Shown here piece by piece: positions 15,236-23,861 of a DNA stretch of 64,000 nt. Location: positions 1 to 64,000 of the forward strand of contig JBILHS010000005.1 of the NCBI GenBank assembly GCA_044350425.1. Direction: 5' to 3'. Below the pieces are notes generated by a model, which made no database searches, was not told the DNA's origin, and saw nothing but the letters and a program-made list of their open reading frames with translations. How positions within the stretch are numbered: the first letter of the stretch is position 1; each line of letters opens with the position of its first letter. The position numbers and the translations under genes are program-made. This DNA is from M3007 sp044350425 (GTDB lineage: Bacteria > Bacteroidota > Bacteroidia > Chitinophagales > Saprospiraceae).

Positions 15236-15845
15236 CCAACATTGCGCTCTGGCATAGGCCAATAAAATCCTTGATGGCGCTACGCGCCGCCTCCTTCCGC
15301 GCTACCCCTTCCACTCCTGAATTCTTTGCCAGCCCATGGAGCATATCCAGCGTGTTCATGGATGCATCAACCGCCTTCGCCACAAACCGATGCTCAGGTA
15401 TTTGCCATCGTTGTTCTATCTGTGCATAATACGCCGGAATTTTTTCAAGTAAAATCGGGAGTTCCGGGTGGTTTGAAAACTGTTGCAGTTGACCCGAAAC
15501 CACACAACGTGAGGGATCAAAAAATGCAGCACCTGCGTGCGTAACGCAATCGTCCAAAGCCTCCATCAGTTGGGCCAATTGCTTTTGCCCTGCTTCACTA
15601 AGTCCTGCTTTATCAATTTTTTTTGCCTCCTGCTGAAGACTTTCAGCCAGCGACCTTTGTTGCCCGGATGCTGCAGCAGCTGGAGGTAAAGGCCAATGCA
15701 GCACCTCATTTTTCAAGCGGACCTCAAAAAAATCCTGCCGCGCAAATTTTTTCCAAAATTCATGTTGCAAACGCACCAACCGCGCCTCCGGGGTGTTGCA
15801 GCAGCACAGGAAGCATAAAGTGGACAGCAACGCAAGTTTCTTCAT
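15228..15845 (-). CDS. Putative lipoprotein, unknown function
   Basis: 205 residues from the ATG at 15845 (MKKLALLSTLCFLCCCNTPE). The short hydrophobic signal ends in a cysteine cluster LCCC, a plausible lipobox. The mature part is helical with no recognised domain; it contains EVLHWPLPPAAAASG and YYAQIEQRWQIPEHRFVAKA. An upstream in-frame ATG at 15860 is less likely. It overlaps the 3' end of the Nudix-like gene tail to tail. Confidence 0.6.
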   Translation of the reverse strand: MKKLALLSTLCFLCCCNTPEARLVRLQHEFWKKFARQDFFEVRLKNEVLHWPLPPAAAASGQQRSLAESLQQEAKKIDKAGLSEAGQKQLAQLMEALDDCVTHAGAAFFDPSRCVVSGQLQQFSNHPELPILLEKIPAYYAQIEQRWQIPEHRFVAKAVDASMNTLDMLHGLAKNSGVEGVARKEAARSAIKDFIGLCQSAMLVK

Positions 15846-16016
15846 GGGGCCAAGGTACAAGTTCCCCGGGGCAAGCTCAATAGTTACATGTTGAAAGAGG
15901 CAATGACCAGACCTGAAGGGCTTCTCTAACTTGTAACTTCTAACTTTCTACTTCCCTCTTGATAGTTGTAACTTACAGCGTCTTTTTCGACCTTCGCACC
16001 ATACAAATACTGAACC

Positions 16017-19000
16017 GTGCCAGATACCCAAGCCCAACCCAATCCAAATCCATCCCTTAACCTGGAGCTTATTTCCGCAGGTGCGGGTTCCGGTAAGACG
16101 TTTACGCTGACCGGTCGTATGGTTGCCCTACTACAAAACGGGGTGCGCCCGGCAGGCATCATGGCCACCACTTTCACCAAAAAAGCTGCTGCTGAACTGC
16201 AGGAGCGGGTAAGGGTGCGATTGCTGGAAGCAGGCATGAACGAGGCGGCCAATGCGCTGGGAGAGGCGCTGATCGGTACGGTACACAGTATCGGAACCCG
16301 GTTGTTGCAACGCTTCGCTTTTGAAGCAGGCGTGTCGCCCCTGGTGGAGATCATTGCAGACGGCGATGAGCAGCGCTTATTCAATGAATCTCTGGCGCAG
16401 GTGCTGACCGAGGTGCGCATCGAACGCATGAACCTGCTCGCCGATCGCCTGGGACTGACCAAAAGAAGCATGGGCGAACCCCACGACTGGCGGCGGGATA
16501 TCCGCAACCTGACGGATGTTGCCCGGGCCAATAATTTTGACAAAAATATTCTGGAAACGAGCAAAATTCGCTCCTGGGAAACCTTTGAACGACTGCTTCC
16601 ACCGGTCCAGACCACAGACCGGGTGACCTGGCACAACCGCCTGCTTTCCGCCATCGACCAAACGGTGGCCGCGCTGGACGCGAATGAAGCCGATACCACC
16701 AAGGTGACCCGCGACGCTGCCGAAGTACTCCGTCAATTTCAAAATCAGCTGAAAAACCGGGGTGAACTTTATTGGCATGAATGGGTCAAAATCGCCAAAA
16801 CCAGTCCCGGCGCAAAAAGTCGCGATCTCATGGAAGATCTCCGGCAAATTGCCCTCAGCCACGACCAGCATGCTCAGTTTCGCGACGACATCCGGGGTTA
16901 TATTGAACTGGTGTTCGACATTGCCTCCGACGCACTTCACGAATACGAACAATACAAAAAAAAGCGCGGCCTGATCGATTATACAGACATGGAAACCTAC
17001 GTCAGCAGCCTGCTGCGGGTCCCTTCTGTGCGGGAAACACTGCGCGCTGAACTCGATCTGCTGCTGGTGGATGAATTTCAGGATACCTCACCCATCCAAC
17101 TCGATATTTTCCTGCAGATCAGCCAACTGGCCCGGCATTCCATTTGGGTAGGCGATCCCAAACAGAGCATCTATGGATTCCGTGGAGCAGAGCCTGCGCT
17201 CATGCAAGCGATCATCCGGGCCACCGGCGGCGTCAAAGATGAAAATATCCTAAAACAATCCTGGCGCAGCCGGCCGGATATCGTGTACGCTACCAATGCC
17301 ATTTTTGAACGGGCATTCGAAGGCATGCCCAGAGAGCAGATCGTGCTGGCACCGGCGGTTACCGCCACTTTGATGGACGGAGGCCAGCCATCATTTGATT
17401 TGAAGGATTATTCTGGAGAGAACGCTCCCCCCATTAAGGGGGGGCCGGGGGGGGCGCTCGTCCATTGGCATTTTCGTTCTGAGATTGATGAAAGACGACC
17501 GCCAGGCGCGCCCTGGTTTGAAAACTGCATCGCCGATCAGGTGCGGATCCTGTTGGAACGAAAACCTTTGATTTTCAATAAAAAAAGAGACCAAACCAGC
17601 CCGGTCCGCCCCGGCGATATTGCCATCCTGTGCCGCAGCAATAAGCAATGCCTGAGTATGGCAGACGCCCTGCATCGTGCCGGATTGAAAGCTGCCATAG
17701 CCCGAAACGGACTGCTTGAAACACCGGAGGCCAAACTGGCGGCAGCCTGCCTGAAATACCTGCTCACACCCTCGGATTCCCTGGCAGCCGCAGAGATCCT
17801 ATTCCTTACCGGAAGTATGGATCTGGAAGAGATTGTCGAAAGGCGCTTGAAATATTTGTCCGAAAACGCAGACTCGCCCATCTATGGCGGCGGCTGGGGA
17901 GACGCCCCAATACTGGACCATCTCCTGACCTTACGCCCCCGCACCGCCGATCTTTCGGCTTCTGAGATCCTGAATCTGGTGTTGGAAGAAATGGACCTGC
18001 GCCGCGCGGTCATGCCATTGGGGAATCCCGACCAGCGCCTGGACAATCTTGATCGTCTGCGCCGTTACGCCTTGGACTATGAATCTGCTTGTCAGCGCCT
18101 GCACTCAGCGGCTTCGCTGGGTGGTTTTTTATTATGGCTCCAGCAATTGGCGGCAAATGAACTGGATGCCCAGGGCTCCGGCGAAACAGAAGACTCGGTC
18201 AAAGTACTGACCTATCACCGGTCCAAAGGCCTGGAATTCCCGATCACCGTCTGCCATGCTCTCGAACAAAATCTGAAAGAACAGGTGTGGGGACTGAATC
18301 TGGTAAGCGAAGTTGAAGTGCCCGATCTGGATAATATTCTGGGCAATCGGTGGCTTCGGTTTTGGGTCAATCCTTATGCTGACCTGCTGAAAAACACTCC
18401 ATTGGAGGAGACGCTTTTACAAACCGATGCCTGGGAAGCGGCACACCGCACGGCTTTGGAAGAGGAAGCCAGGCTACTTTATGTGGGCCTCACGAGAGCA
18501 CGAGACTACCTGGTTTTCCCGACAACAGTCAAGGGCACCGGCTGGCTGAATCGGGTTTTCAGTCATGGGGACGACAGCATCCCGACCCTGGATCCAAACT
18601 CGGATGAAACGCCGTTTTACCACGAGGGAAAACCCATTCCGATTGAACCAGAACTCATTTACAAACCCAGAGATTTTCCGGAAACCTTACCCGATGCATC
18701 GGTGCTGAAATATCATGCCACGCGCAAGGGCAAGTCCCCGCAAATCCACCTGCCCCTGCTCATCGATACCCAGCATGAAATGCCGCCGGGTATTCAGCCG
18801 ATATTGAGCGACCCGCAAGCCTGGGGAACCGGGCTGGAATTTAAAGGCGATTATGTGGCTTCCTGGGGCAAGGCAGTCTCCACTTTTTTGATCGCAGATG
18901 ATCCGGACCTGGATCGGAATCTGCGCCTGGACATGGCGCAAAAACAGTTGCAGATCCGAGGAGCAACAGCGCTGATCTCGGCGGAGCAGTTGTTGCGTCA

Positions 19001-19313
19001 ATCAGAGGCTTTTCGGACTTTTTTAGTACAAAAATTTCAGCCGGAAAAAGTGCTGCGGAAATATGCGGCGGAGGGTTTTCAAGGCAAGCGACTGCTCAAA
19101 CTGGAGGCAGATCTGCTGCTGGAAACCGAAAATGGGGTGGTGGTGATTGCGTTTGCGCCTTTTGCGGAGGACATGAAAAAATGGAAACAACTGGCTTTGG
19201 CCATGACGCCTGCTTTGGCCTGGTGGAAGCAAATACAAAAGGGTGCAGCACAACATTGGGTGGTTTTTCCTATGGAAGCGCAGGCCCTGGAATGCACCTT
19301 TCGTCCGCTTTAG
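16017..19313 (+). CDS. UvrD/RecB-family (AddA-like) DNA helicase with degenerate nuclease domain
   Basis: 1098 residues, GTG start. Superfamily 1 helicase motifs are in order: Walker A SAGAGSGKTFTL (about 21), Ia TTFTKKAAAELQER, II LLLVDEFQDTS (about 348), III GDPKQSIYGFRGAE (about 379), IV KQSWRSRPDIVYA, V KVLTYHRSKGLEFP (about 728) and VI LLYVGLTRARDYL (about 820). Size and order fit RecB/AddA, the motor that resects double-strand breaks. The C-terminal region, where RecB/AddA carry a GxxDxhh...DhK nuclease site, reads KLEADLLLETENGVVVIAF, so the aspartate-x-lysine pair is missing and the nuclease is probably inactive. No AddB/RecC partner is adjacent. A short G-rich insert lies at 17425. 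Confidence 0.9.
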   Translation: MPDTQAQPNPNPSLNLELISAGAGSGKTFTLTGRMVALLQNGVRPAGIMATTFTKKAAAELQERVRVRLLEAGMNEAANALGEALIGTVHSIGTRLLQRFAFEAGVSPLVEIIADGDEQRLFNESLAQVLTEVRIERMNLLADRLGLTKRSMGEPHDWRRDIRNLTDVARANNFDKNILETSKIRSWETFERLLPPVQTTDRVTWHNRLLSAIDQTVAALDANEADTTKVTRDAAEVLRQFQNQLKNRGELYWHEWVKIAKTSPGAKSRDLMEDLRQIALSHDQHAQFRDDIRGYIELVFDIASDALHEYEQYKKKRGLIDYTDMETYVSSLLRVPSVRETLRAELDLLLVDEFQDTSPIQLDIFLQISQLARHSIWVGDPKQSIYGFRGAEPALMQAIIRATGGVKDENILKQSWRSRPDIVYATNAIFERAFEGMPREQIVLAPAVTATLMDGGQPSFDLKDYSGENAPPIKGGPGGALVHWHFRSEIDERRPPGAPWFENCIADQVRILLERKPLIFNKKRDQTSPVRPGDIAILCRSNKQCLSMADALHRAGLKAAIARNGLLETPEAKLAAACLKYLLTPSDSLAAAEILFLTGSMDLEEIVERRLKYLSENADSPIYGGGWGDAPILDHLLTLRPRTADLSASEILNLVLEEMDLRRAVMPLGNPDQRLDNLDRLRRYALDYESACQRLHSAASLGGFLLWLQQLAANELDAQGSGETEDSVKVLTYHRSKGLEFPITVCHALEQNLKEQVWGLNLVSEVEVPDLDNILGNRWLRFWVNPYADLLKNTPLEETLLQTDAWEAAHRTALEEEARLLYVGLTRARDYLVFPTTVKGTGWLNRVFSHGDDSIPTLDPNSDETPFYHEGKPIPIEPELIYKPRDFPETLPDASVLKYHATRKGKSPQIHLPLLIDTQHEMPPGIQPILSDPQAWGTGLEFKGDYVASWGKAVSTFLIADDPDLDRNLRLDMAQKQLQIRGATALISAEQLLRQSEAFRTFLVQKFQPEKVLRKYAAEGFQGKRLLKLEADLLLETENGVVVIAFAPFAEDMKKWKQLALAMTPALAWWKQIQKGAAQHWVVFPMEAQALECTFRPL
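17425..17455 (+). repeat. In-frame C6/G7/G8 repeat inside the helicase gene
   Basis: A run of C, then ATTAA, then seven G, CC and eight G, encoding APPIKGGPGG between helicase motifs IV and V. I have seen the same PPxKGGxGG-coding palindromic repeat in other Bacteroidota intergenic regions. Here it sits in a coding region without breaking the frame. The C and G runs can pair, or the G runs could form a quadruplex. Confidence 0.6.
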
Positions 19314-20089
19314 ATCTCTTCCAACAAAGCCTTGAACTCCGGTTCCAGCTTAGCAAAATCCGCAGCAGAGATCCCTTGATTTCCATACCAGACACGCTCG
19401 TATTGCCGGGTGGCGTCGCGGAATGGATTGCCTAAACGGTGGCTGCGCATTTCACGCAGATAATCGCGGTTGGTCTTTTCTTTGGACCACACAATGACGC
19501 CTTTTTCGGACAACTGCTTGATGGTTTGCAAAAAATAGAGCCGGACGGCCAGCGACCAATTGGATGCTGCCAGCGCTTCCCGAAGAAAACGCTCCAGATC
19601 AGTTTCGTGAATGTATTCATCCAGATTGGCAAGGGTAATTTCCGTCCCGTCCCGGGAAAGAACCCGGTTGCGCGGGGTTTGCATCATCCAATAGATGCCG
19701 TAGGCGATCATCGACAAAGCAAATAATACCGCCAGCAATTGCAGCAAAGTGCCCAGTCCCTTGGTGGCTCCGGTCCAGTCATAGCCTGATTCTCCTGTGT
19801 TGGGCGCTTTCGTTTTGGGCTCGCGGGGTGGTTTTGGAACGTCTTTGCTGTAGTCTATTCCGTCGCTTGCTTTATCCCATTGATCAGGCCGCAGTTCACG
19901 AAGGGCCAAAGGTTTGAGCGGTGGCGCGATGTAAGGCGCGCGCCCGGAATAGGCTTCTTCCGGTTCCTCTTCTTCCAGATAAGTCGTGTCCGCCACCATT
20001 TCGGTCGAGGGCAAAGTATCTTCCAGAGGCTCCTCGACCTGTGCCGAAAGCGCGAATGGAAAAAGGAGGAAAAAGAGGCAATGTTTCAT
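19310..20089 (-). CDS. DUF4129-type membrane protein
   Basis: 259 residues. A signal peptide (MKHCLFFLLFPFALSAQ) is followed by an acidic, proline-rich region, then one membrane helix at about 125-145 (LLQLLAVLFALSMIAYGIYW). The cytosolic C-terminal domain has YIHETDLERFLREALAASNW and RDATRQYERVWYG, the pattern of DUF4129. Such proteins occur in clusters with DUF58, MoxR and SpoIIM-like genes, here represented by the SpoIIM-like gene upstream. Function is unproven. Starts at 20101 (MNAGMKH) are also possible. The 3' end overlaps the convergent helicase stop by 4 bases. Confidence 0.72.
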   Translation of the reverse strand: MKHCLFFLLFPFALSAQVEEPLEDTLPSTEMVADTTYLEEEEPEEAYSGRAPYIAPPLKPLALRELRPDQWDKASDGIDYSKDVPKPPREPKTKAPNTGESGYDWTGATKGLGTLLQLLAVLFALSMIAYGIYWMMQTPRNRVLSRDGTEITLANLDEYIHETDLERFLREALAASNWSLAVRLYFLQTIKQLSEKGVIVWSKEKTNRDYLREMRSHRLGNPFRDATRQYERVWYGNQGISAADFAKLEPEFKALLEEI

Positions 20090-20105
20090 TCCAGCATTCA
20101 TATTA

Positions 20106-20152
20106 ATTGACCACATTCAACCATTGACCACATTAAAAAAATTGACCACATT
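20106..20152 (-). repeat. Three AATGTGGTCAAT units in an operon spacer
   Basis: ATTGACCACATT (plus-strand reading) occurs at 20106, 20123 and 20141. It fills the gap between the SpoIIM-like gene's stop and the DUF4129 gene's start. The same 12-mer recurs at 42994, 43012 and, inverted, at 43286. Confidence 0.8.
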
Positions 20153-22019
20153 ATTCTCTGGCCAACCCACGGATCTTCCGGGTCTGTCCCACCCGTTCCA
20201 GCTCCTCCCGGAGACTAATCGCATCCTCTGTTTCCCGAAATGAAAAATATTGCAATCCGCCACAAAGTACTGTCAGCAGGAAGAAAAAGTACATCAACAC
20301 GCCAGCGGCACACGTTGTTGCGATGGTTGAGTAAGCCGCCATGGCGCCAGTTGCAGGCGGTACGAACCAGCTGAACAACCCAAGGGTCATATCCCAGAGG
20401 GGAGATTCTAAAAACATAAAAAAAAGCAGGTTGATGGAACCTGTCAGCAAACCAATGCCCAGGGCAGGGCTCCAGCGCATCAGTTTCCAGGTTCGTACCA
20501 ATGCCTTAAACGGATTGAGTGTTTCAAAATATATGACCGCTGCCCAAAGTGCAAGAAACGGAAACACCGCCCAGGACAGCAGTACCCCCACAAAACCTGA
20601 TAACAACTCCAGAGCCAAAGCGAATCCTGGAATGAGCAATAACAAAGGTAGCCCCGAAAGCAAAACACGACGCGGCTCAAAAATCGGGCGTTTCGTAGCG
20701 TCTATTTCTTGTTCCAGGGCGCGGAAGGCTGCTACCGTTACGCAGGCAAGTAAAAAGATCTGAAAAAAATAAAGGCCGGGAGAAGATCCATTCCCAAAAA
20801 AGCTACCCAAACCACTCAAAATATCAAAAGGCCATAAAGCTTCGGCAGGATATGTGAAGGTTTCAGCGGCCGGATTTTCTGAAAGACCAAAGGCCCAGGC
20901 TGCAAAAGCTGCTGTGGTGGCAAAAAGCCCCAAAAGGGTCGTACGTGGATGGCGGGAAAGCGTGGTGAAGACATCAGAAAAGACTTCACCCACCGTTTTA
21001 ATGCTGTGAAATTCAATGGCATGTTCCCGGCTGGGTGGTAATTCTTTATCCAGCGAAACAGGTCGAAAACTACCCGTACGGGCTTTGTGCCAGGGCAACC
21101 AAACGAAGTACCAGAGTATAAAAAACAGCGAGGTAAAAATGAACGCTGCCCGGATCAGATCCGGTGTGTCAGAATAGCGGGTCAGAAATCCTTCAAAAAA
21201 GCCTGCTAGAATAATCACCGGAACGATCCCGATAAAGATCTTTAATCCGCGCCGCATGCTGATCTGAAAAGCCTGTGTTCGCCGATAGGTTCCGGGAAAC
21301 AGTAGTCCCGAGCCCGCTACCAGACCCGCCGCGCCCGCAATGATGATGGCGCTGATCTCCAGGGTACCGTGGATCCAAATGCTCAGAAAAGATTCCCAAA
21401 ACACGCCTTGTTGCACAAAAAAGTATTGAAAGGCCCCCACCATGATCCCGTTTTGGATCATAATAAACACCGTACCAATGGAAGCAAAGACCCCGAATAT
21501 CGCAGTACGTAAGGCTACAAAAAGATTGTTGGCCGTAATGCCTGCGGTAGCACCCAGCGGACCAGCATCTTTATAGACGGCCATTGGATCGCCGTTTTCA
21601 ATATTTGCCAGGGTCATATCCACGTATTGGTCCCCCAGGATGATGCGTGCAAAATCGGGATTGACTATGCTGGACAGCACTCCGATACCAAAGGATAAAA
21701 CAAACAGGGTAAAGGCCAATAAAAGGGCCTTACGTGCCTCCCACATGATGCGCGGAAGTTCATCAGTCCAGAAAAGGCGCAGGCGCTCCGCCGGGAAACG
21801 CCTTCCACGATAAATATTGTGAAATACCCGTTGTGCCAGGGAATTGAGAAACACCCGCACGGAGCGATTGGGGTAAAAGGTACGGGCATAAGAAAGGTCA
21901 TCCGTAATTTGGATGAACAATTCGTTGAGCTTCTCCGGATCCCGTCGATCTTCCCGGAGCATCTGTTCGAAGTCCGCCCATTTTTCCCGGTTCTGTGCTA
22001 TGAATTTTGTTTCTTTCAT
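20151..22019 (-). CDS. SpoIIM/DUF95-family membrane protein with C-terminal membrane extension
   Basis: 622 residues from ATG 22019 (MKETKFIAQNREKWADFE). Residues 1-310 match the stage II sporulation M family: a soluble helical start with YARTFYPNRSVRVFLN, then helices with NNLFVALRTAIFGVFASIGT and GTLEISAIIIAGAAGLVAGS. The second half (from about 370) is another multi-helix membrane region with ALVRTWKLMRWSPALG. It may represent fusion with a separate membrane unit. In non-sporulating bacteria this family is linked to MoxR/DUF58/RDD clusters; function is unknown. It is followed by the DUF4129 gene in the same operon. Confidence 0.75.
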   Translation of the reverse strand: MKETKFIAQNREKWADFEQMLREDRRDPEKLNELFIQITDDLSYARTFYPNRSVRVFLNSLAQRVFHNIYRGRRFPAERLRLFWTDELPRIMWEARKALLLAFTLFVLSFGIGVLSSIVNPDFARIILGDQYVDMTLANIENGDPMAVYKDAGPLGATAGITANNLFVALRTAIFGVFASIGTVFIMIQNGIMVGAFQYFFVQQGVFWESFLSIWIHGTLEISAIIIAGAAGLVAGSGLLFPGTYRRTQAFQISMRRGLKIFIGIVPVIILAGFFEGFLTRYSDTPDLIRAAFIFTSLFFILWYFVWLPWHKARTGSFRPVSLDKELPPSREHAIEFHSIKTVGEVFSDVFTTLSRHPRTTLLGLFATTAAFAAWAFGLSENPAAETFTYPAEALWPFDILSGLGSFFGNGSSPGLYFFQIFLLACVTVAAFRALEQEIDATKRPIFEPRRVLLSGLPLLLLIPGFALALELLSGFVGVLLSWAVFPFLALWAAVIYFETLNPFKALVRTWKLMRWSPALGIGLLTGSINLLFFMFLESPLWDMTLGLFSWFVPPATGAMAAYSTIATTCAAGVLMYFFFLLTVLCGGLQYFSFRETEDAISLREELERVGQTRKIRGLARE

Positions 22020-22302
22020 GGATGAGGTATGGGGTGTTCTAACAAAAGCAAATGTAGCGGGTTTAAGGTTTAAAGTCAAAGTGTCTGAACACTTCTAAAC
22101 ACATCAGGCACATGAGAACACATCAGATAGCTGACTTTTATACTTTGAACAAAGCTGAGTGCGCTGGTTTTTAATGATTTTAGCTCAAACGCATTATTTT
22201 TTTAACATAATTGACTTGCTAAAAAATCCTTTTAACCAACTTTAACCTCCCGTAAAATTTAGTTTAATGCTACCTTAACGAAAAATACGGATCAGAAGAC
22301 CC

Positions 22303-22310
22303 TATTTTTG
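22303..22310 (+). promoter_or_regulatory. -7 element (TATTTTTG)
   Basis: Perfect TAnnTTTG match. Transcription would start near 22317, too close to the first in-frame ATG at 22322, which supports translation from the ATG at 22364. The stretch 22020-22302 is divergent regulatory DNA containing short repeats of ACACATCAG near 22096-22127; no gene is seen. Confidence 0.5.
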
Positions 22311-22363
22311 ACCTAGAAAATATGCGCACCGGAACTGCGCAAAAATTCAATCAATTTTACGCC

Positions 22364-23752
22364 ATGAAAAAAGTACATAAATCTCTGTTCTGGGCAATCG
22401 TCAGCCTGTTCGCTTTGTCCTCCCCTGCTGTTGGCAATGCGCAAGACGATCTCTACTACGATCCTGCCACGGATGCTCCAGCTCCCAGGCCGGCGGTGTA
22501 CACTGAAGAGTACAATGACAACAACAATGTCACCCGTACTTACAACGACAATGACGAGTATTACGACGATGACGACGACTACGCATACGAGTATTCTTCC
22601 CGTATCCGTCGCTTCCAGCGTCGTTCACCTGTAGTGGATTATTATGATCCCTACTTTGTGGATCTGTACAACTACGATCCGTTCTTTTCCCCTGGAACTT
22701 CCATTTACGTCTATAACTACAACGACTACTGGTCTTACCGTCGCTGGCAACGTTACAATCGCTGGAATCGCTTCGACTACGGTTGGGGCGGCGGTGGCTG
22801 GGCAGGCGGCTGGGGAGGGGGCTGGAACAGTTGGGGCTGGAGTAGCCCTTACACTTTCAATCAGCCCTGGTACAACCCTTGGGTAGTTAACAATTACTAC
22901 TACGACCCATACTGGACTTGTAACGGATACAATCCGTACTATCAAAATCAATACTGGGGCAACGGCTGGACCAATAACCACTATTATTACAACAATAATA
23001 CGAACCATGGAAATGGTGGTGGTGACGGTTATGCACCAAAGACCTACACCGGCCCACGTAGAAACGGTTCCAGTGTAAACCCTGGCTACGCACGTATCCC
23101 TGACAGCAAAGGTCGATTGGCAACTTCCGAGACCAATGTTCCATTGCTTGAAAAAGCACCTGCCCGTACCACACGTACCGTTGGTGATTATGATGGCAAT
23201 ACTGCAGTAGGTCGTGGTAAAACAGCGGATCGTTCGACAGACCCAGGCACTACACGTCGCCCGGATGGTTCGACTGCAACGCCAGAAGGTCGTACCCGCA
23301 CCGAAGCCCCAACGACTCGTGGTACTGAAACCCCAACTGGTCGCGGTGGTCAAACGCCTGCTACCAGAACAGAAGAAGGTTACAAGCCACGTCGTACGGA
23401 AGAGAGCCCGGTCCGCCCGCCACGCACAGAAACACCGACACGACGCAACGACAATGAGGGTGGAAGTGCTACGCCACGCCGTTCGGATCCGGCTCCAACC
23501 CGCACGGAGGAAAGCCGACCTGTTCGTCGCACCGAAGAGCGCTCTTATGAGCGTCCTACCCGCTCGAACAACAATGGCGGTGGTGGATCGACCCAGGAAA
23601 GCCGGCCTACCCGTTCATCCTCTGAAGGCAGCAGCACCCGCTCCAGCAGCGGTGGCAGCACCCGCAGCGAATCCGGTGGCAGTACCCGCAGTTCTTCTGG
23701 CGGTGGAAACAGCAGTTCCAAAAGTAGTGGTGGCCGTGGTGGCCGAGGCTAA
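22364..23752 (+). CDS. Secreted low-complexity protein rich in Tyr/Asn/Trp, then Arg/Thr/Pro/Glu and Ser/Gly
   Basis: 462 residues with a clear signal peptide (MKKVHKSLFWAIVSLFALSS, cleaved near VGNAQ). Residues 30-90 are acidic and Tyr/Asp rich, 90-220 are dominated by Tyr, Asn, Trp and Gly (YYDPYWTCNGYNPYYQNQYW), 270-400 are built from short RTE/RRTEE and TPTRR repeats, and the C-terminus is Ser/Gly/Arg rich. No globular domain is seen. Such proteins are common in Bacteroidota and are thought to be surface or matrix material. No type IX sorting domain ends it. It has its own promoter and terminator. Confidence 0.7.
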   Translation: MKKVHKSLFWAIVSLFALSSPAVGNAQDDLYYDPATDAPAPRPAVYTEEYNDNNNVTRTYNDNDEYYDDDDDYAYEYSSRIRRFQRRSPVVDYYDPYFVDLYNYDPFFSPGTSIYVYNYNDYWSYRRWQRYNRWNRFDYGWGGGGWAGGWGGGWNSWGWSSPYTFNQPWYNPWVVNNYYYDPYWTCNGYNPYYQNQYWGNGWTNNHYYYNNNTNHGNGGGDGYAPKTYTGPRRNGSSVNPGYARIPDSKGRLATSETNVPLLEKAPARTTRTVGDYDGNTAVGRGKTADRSTDPGTTRRPDGSTATPEGRTRTEAPTTRGTETPTGRGGQTPATRTEEGYKPRRTEESPVRPPRTETPTRRNDNEGGSATPRRSDPAPTRTEESRPVRRTEERSYERPTRSNNNGGGGSTQESRPTRSSSEGSSTRSSSGGSTRSESGGSTRSSSGGGNSSSKSSGGRGGRG

Positions 23753-23774
23753 TACCGCCACTCTAATATAAAAA

Positions 23775-23818
23775 GGGGCGGAAATCGGTGCGAGTCGCCT
23801 TTTTCCGCCCTTTTTTTT
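23775..23818 (+). terminator. Rho-independent terminator
   Basis: GGGCGGAAA (23776) pairs with TTTCCGCCC (23802), followed by eight T. It closes the low-complexity protein's transcript. Confidence 0.9.
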
Positions 23819-23861
23819 GCAAAAAACTTAATGCCCTTAATTCTTAAATCTATACCGAACC

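Noticed and set aside
22625..23353. Long minus-strand frame rich in Thr/Val/Ile opposite the low-complexity protein
   Set aside because: A shadow of the repetitive Tyr/Asn/Arg/Thr codons on the other strand; the plus frame has a signal peptide, promoter and terminator.
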